From Paraferrimonas sp. SM1919 (GTDB lineage: Bacteria > Pseudomonadota > Gammaproteobacteria > Enterobacterales > Shewanellaceae): DNA of 64,000 nt. The position numbers and the translations under genes are program-made. Below are positions 10,874-20,613 of the stretch, piece by piece. Under the pieces are notes generated by a model, which saw only the letters and a list, made by a program, of their open reading frames with translations, was not told where the DNA came from and made no database searches. The DNA lies in the NCBI RefSeq assembly GCF_010993985.1, contig NZ_WINH01000012.1:1-64000 (forward strand), written 5' to 3'. Numbering within the stretch: the stretch's first letter is position 1; every line of letters begins with the position of its first letter.

Positions 10874-12289
10874 TTACACTTTATATTTGGTCTTAGCACG
10901 GTAACCAAAAAGACAAATCACCACAAAGCAAATCAGGGGTAATACAAATGATGTCTGCACCGCAGGAATACCTGAAATAAGCTCACCGCCATCAATTAAT
11001 GCCCCCTGCATAGGTGGCATCAATGCTCCGCCAACAATCGCCATCACTAAACCTGCCGAAGCAAGGGTAGCATCGGCTTTCATGCCTTTCAGAGCAATAC
11101 CATAAATAGTAGGAAACATCAGTGACATACAGGCTGACACCGCCACCAAGCAGTACAGTCCAATTTCCCCTCCAATAAAGATAACACCAACAGTTAAGGC
11201 CATCCCTGCCGCGGCTAGGCTCATAAGCAATTCACCAGGACGAATATAGCCAAGGAGTAAAGTACAAATAAAGCGACTACATAAGAAAATAGCCATTGCC
11301 ACCATATTGAACTGCTGTGCCTGTGCTGCGCTAAGCCCAACAGAAGTCATGCCGTAATGGATAATGAAAGTCCAACACATAATTTGTGCGCCTACATAAA
11401 ACGCCTGGGCGACAACGCCTTCTAGATAGCATTTATTCGCCAATAAACGGCCAAAGGTCGCTTTTAACTCAGCGCCAGTTAATGGCTGCTCGTTAGAGTT
11501 ACTTTTGGGAAGCTTGGCAAATAAGAACACACAAAACAGTATTGCCACCACCACCGCAATCGCGATATACGGCCCACGCACAGTCACCAAGTCCGCTTGC
11601 TGCATTGCTTGGTGAGCGACAGGATTATTGACGGAGAAGTCTTGTAATGCCTGAGTCAATTTAGCGTCTACAACAGAGGGCAACATACTGGCATACTCTG
11701 GATGCAGCGCTTTTTCTTCAGCACGAAAAGCTTCAACACGAAGCTCACTTAAAATATAGTTACTGGCAACTAACATCCCAGTTAATGAGCCAATCGGGTT
11801 AAATGCTTGGGCCAGATTTAAACGTTGAGTCGCCGTATCTGGGTGTCCCATCGACAAAACGTAAGGATTGGCGGTAGTTTCGAGCAAGGCTAGGCCACAG
11901 GTCAAAATACACAGCGCTGCTAAGAAGAAATTAAAAGCACCATAGGTTGATGCTGGCAAGAACATTAACGCCCCCACCGCATACAGTCCTAGACCTAATA
12001 AAATCCCTGCTTTATAGGAGTATTTACGGATAAATATCGCCGCAGGGATAGCCATGATGCCGTAGCCTAAATAAAACGCAAACTGCACCATCGAGCTTTG
12101 GGCGTTAGAAATTAAGAAAATATCCTTAAATGCTTTAACAAGGGGATTGGTTATATCATTCGCAAACCCCCACAGTGGAAACAAAGATGCGACCAAAACA
12201 AAAGGGAAAAGGTATTTAGTCTCTAAAATTTTTACTTTCGCCTTTGGTTCACTCGCCAAACCATCCGCAGTCGCTTGATTAATGCTCAT
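10874..12289 (-). CDS. MFS sugar:H+ symporter of the FucP type
   Basis: A 471-residue permease of the fucose:proton symporter (FHS) branch of the major facilitator superfamily. The segments LWGFANDITNPL, FAFYLGYGIMAIPAA, KYSYKAGILLGLGLYAVGA and LLETTANPYV line up with E. coli FucP; the Glu in LLETTANP corresponds to the FucP proton/sugar residue Glu135, while the site of FucP Asp46 seems to be Asn48 here. About twelve hydrophobic segments are visible and a large loop lies between residues 195 and 235. It should bring L-fucose or L-galactose into the cytoplasm for the pathway at 19090-25312. It is monocistronic and has its own terminator. A related galactose or glucose specificity is possible, but context favours the 6-deoxy-L-sugar. 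Confidence 0.87.
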   Translation of the reverse strand: MSINQATADGLASEPKAKVKILETKYLFPFVLVASLFPLWGFANDITNPLVKAFKDIFLISNAQSSMVQFAFYLGYGIMAIPAAIFIRKYSYKAGILLGLGLYAVGALMFLPASTYGAFNFFLAALCILTCGLALLETTANPYVLSMGHPDTATQRLNLAQAFNPIGSLTGMLVASNYILSELRVEAFRAEEKALHPEYASMLPSVVDAKLTQALQDFSVNNPVAHQAMQQADLVTVRGPYIAIAVVVAILFCVFLFAKLPKSNSNEQPLTGAELKATFGRLLANKCYLEGVVAQAFYVGAQIMCWTFIIHYGMTSVGLSAAQAQQFNMVAMAIFLCSRFICTLLLGYIRPGELLMSLAAAGMALTVGVIFIGGEIGLYCLVAVSACMSLMFPTIYGIALKGMKADATLASAGLVMAIVGGALMPPMQGALIDGGELISGIPAVQTSFVLPLICFVVICLFGYRAKTKYKV

Positions 12290-12417
12290 GCCAACTACTC
12301 TCCATTAGTTATTATTATAAAAATCAATCTTTAAACATGATCACCAGCAAAGTCACACAAGTATTCATATTCCCCATTATCAGTGGGCAACACTGTTGCT
12401 AAGCTAAGACCACAAAC

Positions 12418-12443
12418 AAAAAAGCCTACAATTGGCAGGCTTT
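12418..12443 (-). terminator. Terminator of the TonB receptor/glycan-binding operon
   Basis: AAAGCCT (12421-12427) pairs with AGGCTTT (12437-12443); on the minus strand the stem is followed by a run of Ts (As at 12418-12423). Confidence 0.8.
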
Positions 12444-12453
12444 CTTATAAATA

Positions 12454-14064
12454 TTACTCAATCACTTCTAAGCGAAGATTATCAATATAAGCATCCACAG
12501 GGCCGTGGTCTTTTACAAAAAACAAATCGATCCTGCCATTATTTGCAAGCGCGCGATAATCCTTCTCGTTTAAGGTCAAGCTGACCGAAGTCCAATCGCC
12601 GCTTTTAATTGGCGTATGGTATTGTTCAATCCGCTTTTCGAATGCCCCATCGGCAACAAAGTAAAAACGCAGTGGATGTTCATTACCATCATAGTTATTC
12701 ATCTTAATATCATAACTAAACTCAAACTGGCGCGCCTGGCCCTGACCTAATGCCTGAGGGGCGACCTCTGCATTTAATCTGATCCCTGCATGTTCGGTTC
12801 CTATAGCACCAAAATGAAGGACATGATTCGCCTCACCGGTCAATTCATGCTCGACAGCAACCGTCAGTGGAAATGCCCCTTCTGGAGTCTCTGAATATAA
12901 GGTCCATGGGTATACGTCACCCGTTTCAAAGTTGCCATTGTGTTCAAACAATAAATTTGGACTGGCTTCGGTTGTAATGGTCATCACCCCTTTGACACTG
13001 GGATCATTAGCTAAATAAGCATAAATATTGGCCACATTATTTTGTGGATCAGAACTGTCATAAGCTAAGGCCGTCACTTTGCCAGTTTGTTCATCTAGTT
13101 CAACGATGCCCAGCGGTGATACCGCCCATAGCACTTCGTGGCCAAAACCAAATCCCTCAGGTAATAAAACAGAGCTTAACTGCACGGAATCTTCAACAGC
13201 TAGACTCAGCTTTGTCACAGATTCCCCCTGCAGGCGAATATCTACACCTACTGGAGCAGTCAGAGGTTCGACTACAGCGCTAACCGTTTTAACGATGTTG
13301 CCATCAAGGGTTGCAACGGTGAAGTTTACCTCCCCTTCCTTGAGGCCATTGATCACTCCTTTGGTATTAATGCTGGCAATAGTGCTATCTGAAGTTTTAT
13401 AAACCAGTTGCGAGAAAGTGGCATTTTCAGGAACGATTGTGGTACTAAATTGCATGTTAAAGCCCTTAGGTACACTAAATCCGTCACTGTGGTTAATCTC
13501 AACATCAGTCACTTTGTCTTCTTTACCTAAGATAGTAATAACCAAATTACGCTCAACAATTTGTGGCGCACCATTATCCAGTTTATAAGTAAAGTGATAG
13601 ACACCAGAAGTATAAAGTTCAGGGGTATCGTTGGTCGGATCCAAATCATTATTAATGGCTAACCCGTCGCGCTTAGCCTTGGTGGCTGGATGCACTAATA
13701 AATTGTTCCACACATCTGTATTAATCAGTAAGGTATCACCGCTTTGGCGAATTGCAGCAAACTGTAATTCAGGTCCCTGAGTCAAAGTGATCTCATTACC
13801 CAGCTCATCTTGCTTAAATTCAAGGTAATCAAACTCTCGGGTGTATAACTGAGTTGCCGAAGGATTGGTTACCCCCTTCACCAAACTGAGAGCGACCTCT
13901 CCCTGACCTTCATGCAAAGTAATTAGCAAATCACCCTCAACAATTACCGGTTGGGCATGGGCATAAGCATCTGCATCTTGGTAATTTGGCCCGTCACCAC
14001 AGCCACTCAATAGTGATGACAGCATGACCATTGAGGTTAAATTAATTAATGGCTTTAGTTTCAT
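12454..14064 (-). CDS. Surface glycan-binding lipoprotein with Ig-like and CBM-like domains
   Basis: A 536-residue exported lipoprotein (lipobox LLSGC near residue 22). No enzyme motif is seen. The order is an N-terminal region with a cadherin/Ig-like stretch (about 40-180), a bacterial Ig-like (Big_2) domain (about 185-265, with VPENATFSQLVYKTSDSTIA and GVINGLKEGEV), a second Ig-like domain (about 270-365), and a C-terminal jelly-roll like a CBM4/9 module (about 370-536, starting NGNFETGDVYPWTL and ending AYIDNLRLEVIE). It lies 48 bases downstream of the 1163-residue TonB receptor in the same operon. By position it is the counterpart of the SusD/SGBP partner of Bacteroidetes: it would hold the polysaccharide at the surface and hand it to the receptor. 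Binding specificity is unknown. Confidence 0.8.
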   Translation of the reverse strand: MKLKPLINLTSMVMLSSLLSGCGDGPNYQDADAYAHAQPVIVEGDLLITLHEGQGEVALSLVKGVTNPSATQLYTREFDYLEFKQDELGNEITLTQGPELQFAAIRQSGDTLLINTDVWNNLLVHPATKAKRDGLAINNDLDPTNDTPELYTSGVYHFTYKLDNGAPQIVERNLVITILGKEDKVTDVEINHSDGFSVPKGFNMQFSTTIVPENATFSQLVYKTSDSTIASINTKGVINGLKEGEVNFTVATLDGNIVKTVSAVVEPLTAPVGVDIRLQGESVTKLSLAVEDSVQLSSVLLPEGFGFGHEVLWAVSPLGIVELDEQTGKVTALAYDSSDPQNNVANIYAYLANDPSVKGVMTITTEASPNLLFEHNGNFETGDVYPWTLYSETPEGAFPLTVAVEHELTGEANHVLHFGAIGTEHAGIRLNAEVAPQALGQGQARQFEFSYDIKMNNYDGNEHPLRFYFVADGAFEKRIEQYHTPIKSGDWTSVSLTLNEKDYRALANNGRIDLFFVKDHGPVDAYIDNLRLEVIE

Positions 14065-14112
14065 ATTAAAACTCCTACTGCTGATTAACTCAGCAGTTAT
14101 AATTATTCTTCT

Positions 14113-17100
14113 CTAGAAGTTAATTCGTGCGGTTAAACGGAACTGACGACCTGTCTTCCACTGTCGTAATGTACGCGAAGTATCGGTTTCGCCATTCATT
14201 GCATTACCCTCATCAAAAACGATGGAATTGCCCTGACCATCAACCAAACCTAAGTCCATTTCTGTCGAAGTAAAGAAGGTTCTTGAGACTTCATCAGTCA
14301 AATTAAGAGCATGCAAAGAGAAAGTAATACTTTGACTAAATTTATAGCTCGCACTCAAATCTAAGAAATGGGTAGCATCTTTCCATTCCGCCCCTTGATT
14401 CATGCTGCGGTTAATCAGCTGAATGTCACTAAATCGATGTGATAGTCTGATTTGATGACCACTTTTTTCCCAATATAAGGTGGTATTAGCACTATGCTTT
14501 GGCGTATAGGCTTGGGGCAACGCCTTAAGCTTATTACCCGTTAATTCAAGTACATCAGGGTCTTGCTTAGAGTCTTGGAAAGTGTAGTTAAAGGATGTGC
14601 CTAAGTGAGCCAACATTCCAGGCAAAAACGATAAATCTTGAGAATATGTAAACTCTAAACCTTGTGTTAATGCCCCTTTACCATTACGAATAACGCTCGC
14701 ATTAAGCTTGTCACAACTAAAATCTAATGGGTTGCGGATCTTGTCTTGCACCATACGTGAAGGCATACAATTGGCGACCATTGGACTGTGATCATCTTCA
14801 ATTGGCATGGCAAATTCATCCCATGTTAAAGCATCACGGGAGTAATCACTGCGAATGTCTAAATAATGGACTTTATCATTGACCTGCTCTTCTAGATTAA
14901 CCATGTCTTTTCTGAATAATGCCAATGACACCATATTAGTTTTGCCAAAATACCATTCAAAAGATAAATCTAAATTGGTTGACTCCAGAGGCTTTAAATA
15001 GGGGTTAAAAACCGTCGCGCGACTAACACCATCGCCCCATACCGTCTCTGTGTATTTAAAGCCAGGACGCAGAGAATCAAACTTAGGTCGAGCCATTGTT
15101 TTAGAGGCTGCAAAGCGCCCGATCATCTCATCATTAATTTGATAATTTAAGTTTAGGCTAGGCAACCAAACGCTAGAGCTGGATGTGGCAGTTTCTGCAA
15201 AGGTGCGCTTCCAGATTTGATCGGGATCATCAGGATAGTAGAGGCTACCAAATTGTTTTTGAGTCGTTGGGTCGTTATGCCTAAACAGTTGCCACCAACT
15301 TCTGGTAGATGGATCATTTTGGTCAATAGAAACGACATTGCCAAACTCATCATAACTCACTAATAACTCACCATTAGGAGCTAATAAAGGCTCATAACAA
15401 GGCTCCTCCACTGGGATAGTCTGATTAGCTTGAGTCACTTGGGAACATGCCGCTAAAGAACTATTCGCAAGCTGGTTACCGTAAATCATTTGATTGGCAT
15501 CAAAAATATTATCGCGATTATAAAACTTAACTCCTGTGGTACTCGATGCCATATGTTTATCATAAATATAGCGAATACCTATATTTCCAGTTAAGTGGCC
15601 ATCGACTAATTCAAAATTAAGCTTGCCATAAGCTGCCGCGGTATCCATATCAATTTTTCTAGAGCCTGTATCATCAGGTTGAATTTTTACGTTATCAATT
15701 TGGAATATTTCAGCAAACGCTTTATTCGGATCGAGTACTCCCCAGCCATTAAGGAAGTCATTGTTGTAACCGTAATCTCCAGCAATCCCATCCATAAAGT
15801 TGTCAACGGGTAAGCCGGCACCAGTGATCACATCCACCATTTTAATATCTGAAACCGCAGCGCCCTTAATTGGTTCTCCTGTTTCAGGATCAAAAACCGT
15901 AACACCCGGCCCTTCAAGGGTTTGATAGTTGGTGTATACATCTTTAATACGATTAGAATACTTCACACCAAACTCAATTCTAGGGATATACAAATTATCT
16001 AATGTGTAATCAAAGTCGACAAATACAGACTTGTTAACATCAGAAGTGCTTTCATCGTATTGGGCAACATAACTCAGGTGTTGAGCGTGAGGATCAAGTG
16101 GGTTAAAACCCGCTGTGGCGCTATTTTGAGCACCATTAGAACTTCCACCGGGAACAAAAATAAAAGGTTCGGTACCCACAACTAGCTGGCAAGGGCCCGC
16201 ACTACAGTCATAACCTATAGGCTCTAACTGTTCAAGCGAGGTGGCTTTGGTAACTTGGCGAGGCACGGTATTCCAATGGCCAGTACTTAATGTCGCATTA
16301 GGTAATGATGCATAAGTGGTACTTGAGTAACCTGCCTTTAAATTCATCACTAAATTTTCAGTGATAAAGTGCTCAGCTGTAAAAGTAGCTACCTTATTTT
16401 CAGTCTCATTACCACCAACACTCCGAGCTAAACGACCAGTACCGTTTCTGTTTAAGGCTTTCACTACGGTGTGATTTTGTTCATCCACAGTCCACCATTG
16501 ATGTTGGGGATCATTAAAGTCCACCTTATTACCGAGATGATCGATATCTCCCACAACATAATTACCATCGTTATCCAAGTCTGGCATATTGACACCAACG
16601 GTATGACTGTCCTGAGCAACGGTCTGTTTCGAGTAACTTATATCAAACTGCAGATCGGTATCTTCTCCTGGCAGTAATTGAAAGCCCATGGTGGCGGTGG
16701 TTCTTTCACGACGGTTAATTGAGGTAGAATAATTACGTTCCTTGGCGATAATGGCTTTTTGTGCTTCGGTAATGACCTCACCAGTTTGTTGAGATTTGGC
16801 CCCTCCAGCACGAACATCTGCAACAATATAAGGCGTATTCCAATGACCTCCTAATGCGTCAGTTCTTGAACCTTGGGTTTCATTTGAAACAGTGGCAATA
16901 AAGCCAAAACTCTCGTCAAAAAACTTTTCAGAAAAGGTGCCTGACAGCTTGTGGTCACCATCATCAGAAAACTCATTTAAGCGCCCTTGTACTTCAACTA
17001 TGCGCTTATTTTGCTGCACATTAAGAGGTTTAACGGTTTTTAATATTACGTTGGCACCAAGCGAACCTTCATCATGATCAGCAGCAGCCGTTTTAATGAC

Positions 17101-17604
17101 ATTAATTGAAGATAGAATATCTGAAGAGAATGTACTTAAATCAACACTTTGATCTGATTCTGAATTCTCATTACCGCTACCGCTTAAAGATGAAGTTAAT
17201 GCTACACCATTTAAAGAAACTTGGTTGAGGCTTGAAGCGGCCCCTCGCACCGATATCCTTGAACCCTCACCATCAGATTGCTGTACTGTAACCCCTGTCA
17301 CTCTAGATAGGGCATCAGCAATATTCTGATCGGTAGATTTACCAATATCTTCAGCAAAAATTGAATCTGAAACAGAATCGTTTAAGCGCTTCTCATTTAT
17401 CGATTTTTGTAAACTACCCCGATAGCCTTTAACTTCAATAACTTCTAAGGCTGGATCTTGAGCTTTCTTTTCTTGTTGTTCGGTTTGTTCAGCATCGATA
17501 TTGTCTTGTGGATTATCTTGAGCCATAGACAGTGAAGCCTTGCTGGTACACATCAGTAGCAAAATGGCTTTGGCTACTGGCTTGAGTTTAAATCTTACTG
17601 ACAT
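14113..17604 (-). CDS. TonB-dependent outer membrane receptor for oligosaccharides
   Basis: An 1163-residue receptor with a signal peptide (residues 1-28, ending SMA). A TonB-box-like EVIEVKGYRGS is followed by the plug (about 70-200; SVSDSIFAEDIGKSTDQNIA, RVTGVTVQQ, RISVRGAASSLNQVSLNGV) and a large barrel ending in the typical aromatic C-terminus (FRLTARINF). It is of the large Xanthomonas/Caulobacter-type carbohydrate receptors (TIGR01782-like). It leads a two-gene operon with the CBM lipoprotein, and two copies of the island motif lie 85-116 bases upstream. It probably imports sulfated galacto/fuco-oligosaccharides and would be energised by a TonB system such as the one at 56339-61303. Confidence 0.92.
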   Translation of the reverse strand: MSVRFKLKPVAKAILLLMCTSKASLSMAQDNPQDNIDAEQTEQQEKKAQDPALEVIEVKGYRGSLQKSINEKRLNDSVSDSIFAEDIGKSTDQNIADALSRVTGVTVQQSDGEGSRISVRGAASSLNQVSLNGVALTSSLSGSGNENSESDQSVDLSTFSSDILSSINVIKTAAADHDEGSLGANVILKTVKPLNVQQNKRIVEVQGRLNEFSDDGDHKLSGTFSEKFFDESFGFIATVSNETQGSRTDALGGHWNTPYIVADVRAGGAKSQQTGEVITEAQKAIIAKERNYSTSINRRERTTATMGFQLLPGEDTDLQFDISYSKQTVAQDSHTVGVNMPDLDNDGNYVVGDIDHLGNKVDFNDPQHQWWTVDEQNHTVVKALNRNGTGRLARSVGGNETENKVATFTAEHFITENLVMNLKAGYSSTTYASLPNATLSTGHWNTVPRQVTKATSLEQLEPIGYDCSAGPCQLVVGTEPFIFVPGGSSNGAQNSATAGFNPLDPHAQHLSYVAQYDESTSDVNKSVFVDFDYTLDNLYIPRIEFGVKYSNRIKDVYTNYQTLEGPGVTVFDPETGEPIKGAAVSDIKMVDVITGAGLPVDNFMDGIAGDYGYNNDFLNGWGVLDPNKAFAEIFQIDNVKIQPDDTGSRKIDMDTAAAYGKLNFELVDGHLTGNIGIRYIYDKHMASSTTGVKFYNRDNIFDANQMIYGNQLANSSLAACSQVTQANQTIPVEEPCYEPLLAPNGELLVSYDEFGNVVSIDQNDPSTRSWWQLFRHNDPTTQKQFGSLYYPDDPDQIWKRTFAETATSSSSVWLPSLNLNYQINDEMIGRFAASKTMARPKFDSLRPGFKYTETVWGDGVSRATVFNPYLKPLESTNLDLSFEWYFGKTNMVSLALFRKDMVNLEEQVNDKVHYLDIRSDYSRDALTWDEFAMPIEDDHSPMVANCMPSRMVQDKIRNPLDFSCDKLNASVIRNGKGALTQGLEFTYSQDLSFLPGMLAHLGTSFNYTFQDSKQDPDVLELTGNKLKALPQAYTPKHSANTTLYWEKSGHQIRLSHRFSDIQLINRSMNQGAEWKDATHFLDLSASYKFSQSITFSLHALNLTDEVSRTFFTSTEMDLGLVDGQGNSIVFDEGNAMNGETDTSRTLRQWKTGRQFRLTARINF

Positions 17605-17688
17605 CTCGCTCTTCCTTGCTTTGCAGGTAACGCTTACTTGTTATTTTTATTTTAAGTTAAGCAAAGGTTACCACTATCGAAAATTAAA

Positions 17689-17720
17689 ATCATATATAAA
17701 AACTTAATTTCACATATACC
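17689..17720 (+). promoter_or_regulatory. Two direct operator candidates upstream of the TonB receptor
   Basis: ATCATATATAAAAA (17689-17702) and TTCACATATACC (17709-17720) are direct repeats with a 20-base period, about two helical turns, in the region 85-116 bases before the receptor start. Both fit the element WTYAYATWTRAWAW seen elsewhere in the island, the second one more weakly at its end. Confidence 0.5.
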
Positions 17721-17867
17721 GATTCTATTTTCGACTCAGCATCTTGTAAAGAAGCAATTTACAAAATAAGCACTTTTACACAACCACGACACAACATTAC
17801 TACAACGGCACTGCCCGAGCTGCCCAAAAATCAAGCAAACAGAAGCGCTGGTGCTAAATAAGATTAA

Positions 17868-17899
17868 AAAAAAGGGCACACGAATATTCATGCGCCCTT
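17868..17899 (-). terminator. Terminator of the IclR regulator gene
   Basis: AAGGGC at 17872-17877 pairs with GCCCTT at 17893-17898; the inner bases also pair in part. On the minus strand the stem is followed by eight Ts. Confidence 0.8.
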
Positions 17900-17927
17900 G
17901 CAAATATAGGAACTCTTTAAATCAATA

Positions 17928-18698
17928 TTACTTCAACAAACCATAAGTCAATGATTTAGATATAAACTCACCAGCTTTCTTGAGCTCTTCTACCACCTGT
18001 TTTATTGGCATTTTCTCAGGAGTGCGCTCGATGAAAGGAATCGTTAGTGCGGCCACAACTTGGTCACCATCAAAAATGGGCACAGAAATATCGGTTACCG
18101 CTTTCACAAAACCACTTTCACCTATGAAATAGCCTTGCTTCACTACTTTCTTACACTCAGTTAAAAAAGCCGTCAGTTCCGCTTTACTGTGGTGCCTCTC
18201 TAAGATCGACATCATGGCTTCTTTTTTTTCTGCATTCTGGAAGCCGAAAATAACTTTACCTGAGGCAGATTGTATTATGGGACGACGGTACCCCACCCTC
18301 ACAGAGTAAGATAAACTGGCCGGGGTCTCAACACTTGAAATGACCACAATTTGTTCCTGAGACTCTACTGCGATATGACAGGCCATGCTGGTTATATTTG
18401 CCAACCTAGGCATCACTACCCTAGCATGTTCAAGCACATCTTTTACAGGCTCTTGTTCAGTACCAAGCTGAAGCAATTTACGAGTAATTTGATAACCATC
18501 GGCATGTTTACTTTTAACTAAATAGCCACGCTGTTCCAACACCAAGATCATCCGATAAATTTCAGCGTTGGTTCTGCCTAAATGTTCTGCAATGTCTGAA
18601 ATACTGAGAGTTGATGAATGAGCAGAAAGCAACTCTATAATATCCAGCCCTTTCTCTAGTGCCGGCGCAGAGTATTTTTTAGGCTCTTTGGCTGCCAT
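17928..18698 (-). CDS. IclR-family transcriptional regulator of the fucose island
   Basis: A 256-residue regulator from the chosen start. The longer frame starts 13 codons earlier, but AGGACG stands seven bases before the internal ATG at 18698, which begins MAAKEPKKYSAPALEKGLDI, the usual IclR opening. A winged helix-turn-helix fills residues 10-70 (TLSISDIAEHLGRTNAEIYR), and the IclR effector domain fills residues 85-250 (GYRRPIIQSASGKVIF, SGFVKAVTDISVPIFDGD). It lies between the receptor operon and the catabolic operon, divergent from the latter. A copy of the island motif sits 38 bases before its start, so it probably controls itself and the island. The effector would be L-fucose or a pathway intermediate; repressor versus activator cannot be told. 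Confidence 0.92.
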   Translation of the reverse strand: MAAKEPKKYSAPALEKGLDIIELLSAHSSTLSISDIAEHLGRTNAEIYRMILVLEQRGYLVKSKHADGYQITRKLLQLGTEQEPVKDVLEHARVVMPRLANITSMACHIAVESQEQIVVISSVETPASLSYSVRVGYRRPIIQSASGKVIFGFQNAEKKEAMMSILERHHSKAELTAFLTECKKVVKQGYFIGESGFVKAVTDISVPIFDGDQVVAALTIPFIERTPEKMPIKQVVEELKKAGEFISKSLTYGLLK

Positions 18699-18735
18699 GA
18701 TGATTCGTCCTATAAAGTAATAATTATTAATACAC

Positions 18736-18749
18736 ATTTTATATGTAAA
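18736..18749 (-). promoter_or_regulatory. Operator candidate upstream of the IclR gene
   Basis: Minus-strand TTTACATATAAAAT, in the 391-base region between the regulator and the divergent catabolic operon. It matches the repeat element of this island except at its third base. Confidence 0.45.
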
Positions 18750-19066
18750 TTAACTGTGAATTCTATCTTCATCAAGTAAAAAGTCGGCCAAAAGGAACTT
18801 AATTACCCAATCACTGCTTCCACCACTGCTCATACATGGCAAATAAGCCTAAACGACATACCTCTATGGTTGATGACTTATTTTGTAAACTTCATCAATA
18901 AACACTTAATACTGGGATAGTTTTAGTGATTAAAGAAAAAACAAAGTCTCAAATAAACCATCTTAATCATTTACTTGATAAAAAATCAGTCAAACTCTTC
19001 CACATTTGTTGCTTTTTTGTTGACATCCAACCCTTTAAAAATTATTTTTATATTTCAAAATAGAAT

Positions 19067-19080
19067 TTCATATTTGATAC
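19067..19080 (+). promoter_or_regulatory. Operator candidate before the fucose operon
   Basis: TTCATATTTGATAC, ending nine bases before the ATG of the first gene; another similar stretch, TATTTCAAAATAG, stands just upstream at 19051-19063. It nearly repeats the site before the LacZ-type gene. The rest of the region 18750-19066 shows no gene and no clear terminator. Confidence 0.55.
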
Positions 19081-19089
19081 GGCAGTAAA

Positions 19090-19386
19090 ATGAGTAATAA
19101 GTTAGTTCTAATTAATAGCAGCGATAACGTGTTAATTTGCTGCCAGAGCATTGATGAGAAAGAAACCGTTGGTCTAGGCGACGCTACCTATACATTCTCA
19201 ACATCAATTGATATCGGCCACAAGATCGCTAAAAAAGCCATCAGCAAAGGTGAAAAAATTATCCGTTATGGCGTGCCAATTGGTTCAGCAACCGCTGATA
19301 TCGCAATGGGGGAGCATGTGCATATTCATAATATGAAGAGCGATTACATTCCTAGCCACACAAGAGAGTCAAAGGTAGAGCAGTAA
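19090..19386 (+). CDS. Small subunit of UxaA-type sugar acid dehydratase (SAF domain)
   Basis: A 98-residue protein made of one SAF domain, the N-terminal part of altronate/galactarate dehydratases of the UxaA family (GHKIAKKAISKGEKIIRYG, IGSATADIAMGEHVHIHNM). In E. coli UxaA this domain is fused to the catalytic part; here it is a separate gene ending one base before the next start. It is the first gene of the seven-gene operon. With the large subunit it probably dehydrates L-fuconate to 2-keto-3-deoxy-L-fuconate, a job done by an enolase-superfamily enzyme in Xanthomonas, which is missing here. The substrate is inferred from the neighbours. Confidence 0.88.
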   Translation: MSNKLVLINSSDNVLICCQSIDEKETVGLGDATYTFSTSIDIGHKIAKKAISKGEKIIRYGVPIGSATADIAMGEHVHIHNMKSDYIPSHTRESKVEQ

Positions 19387-19387
19387 A

Positions 19388-20605
19388 ATGATAGGTTACT
19401 TAAGAAGCGATGGCCGCAAAGGCATTAGAAACACTGTGGTTGTGGCCTATTTAGTAGAGTGCGCTCAGCATGTTGCTAAAACCATTGTCACTAACGTCAA
19501 TCACAAAGATGTTCAGTTAATAGGCTTTCCTGGTTGCTACCCTAATGACTATTCATTAAAAATGATGAAGCAGCTGTGTACTCATCCGAATGTAGGTGGC
19601 GTTGTACTTGTCTCTCTGGGCTGTGAAGGATTTAACCGAGAAGCATTACAACAAACGATCACCGCCAGCGGTCGCCCACTCGCAACCTTGGTTATCCAAA
19701 ACTGTGGCGGTACTGCAACGACCATTGAACAGGGAACACAACACGCTAAATCAATTCTTGCTCAAATTGAAATGACACCTAAAGTTGAAATGGAAATTTC
19801 AGAGCTCGTTATTGGTACCATTTGTGGTGGTTCTGACGGCACCAGTGGGATTAGTGCCAACCCAGCGGTTGGCGTGTGTTTCGACAAGCTTATTGAGCAA
19901 GACGCAACTTGTATCTTTGAAGAAACTGGTGAACTGATTGGGTGTGAATACATCATGGCAGACAGAGCCGCCACCCCAGAAATTGGTAAAGCTTTGGTTG
20001 AATGTGTAGAGAAAGCCGAAAAATACTACACCAAGATGGGCTACGGCAGCTTCGCTCCAGGTAACGCGGAAGGTGGCCTGACGACCCAAGAAGAAAAATC
20101 TATGGGAGCGTATGCCAAATCAGGCGCATCTCTGATTGATGGCATTATTAAACCAGGTGACATTCCACAAACCAAAGGCTTGTACCTAATGGATGTAGTG
20201 CCAGATGGTGAACCTATGTTTGGCTTCCCAAATATTTCTGATAATGCCGAAATAGTCGAAATGATAGCGTCAGGCGCGCACATGACGCTATTTACCACAG
20301 GTCGTGGCTCAGTTGTAGGCTCAGCCATATCGCCAGTCATTAAAATTTGTGCCAATCCTGATACTTACAATAAATTAAGTGATGATATGGACATTAATGC
20401 CGGCAAAATTATTGAAGGCAAGGCCACTGTTGATTGCGTCGGCCAAGAAATTTTCAATCGAGTACTTGACGTTGCTAATGGTGTTGAGTCTAAGTCCGAG
20501 GCTTTAGGTCATAAAGAATTCATCCTGACCTATAAACAATTTGATGACTCAATTGTGATTAGTCGCAATGGACAACTTGGTCCGTCATGTATGGTTCGTA
20601 GGTAA
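19388..20605 (+). CDS. Large subunit of UxaA-type dehydratase, probable L-fuconate dehydratase
   Basis: A 405-residue catalytic part of the UxaA/GarD family. It begins GYLRSDGRKGIRNTVVVAYL, the family's usual opening of this domain, and has conserved cysteines in SLGCEGF, IQNCGGT and CGGSDGTSG that would bind the metal or iron-sulfur site. The C-terminal part has TTGRGSVVGSAISPVIKICAN. It is translated one base after the SAF subunit and both must form one enzyme. In this operon it fills the fuconate dehydratase step. Altronate, galactarate or L-galactonate could also be substrates, L-galactonate being the natural alternative if the glycan contains L-galactose. Confidence 0.85.
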   Translation: MIGYLRSDGRKGIRNTVVVAYLVECAQHVAKTIVTNVNHKDVQLIGFPGCYPNDYSLKMMKQLCTHPNVGGVVLVSLGCEGFNREALQQTITASGRPLATLVIQNCGGTATTIEQGTQHAKSILAQIEMTPKVEMEISELVIGTICGGSDGTSGISANPAVGVCFDKLIEQDATCIFEETGELIGCEYIMADRAATPEIGKALVECVEKAEKYYTKMGYGSFAPGNAEGGLTTQEEKSMGAYAKSGASLIDGIIKPGDIPQTKGLYLMDVVPDGEPMFGFPNISDNAEIVEMIASGAHMTLFTTGRGSVVGSAISPVIKICANPDTYNKLSDDMDINAGKIIEGKATVDCVGQEIFNRVLDVANGVESKSEALGHKEFILTYKQFDDSIVISRNGQLGPSCMVRR

Positions 20606-20613
20606 ACTTGACA

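Noticed and set aside
10696..10896. Open frame of 66 codons on the plus strand
   Set aside because: Reads through the minus-strand terminator and into the permease gene; no start signals.
12360..12375. TATTCATATTCCCC before the permease gene as an operator copy
   Set aside because: Only the first half fits the element; not enough to call.
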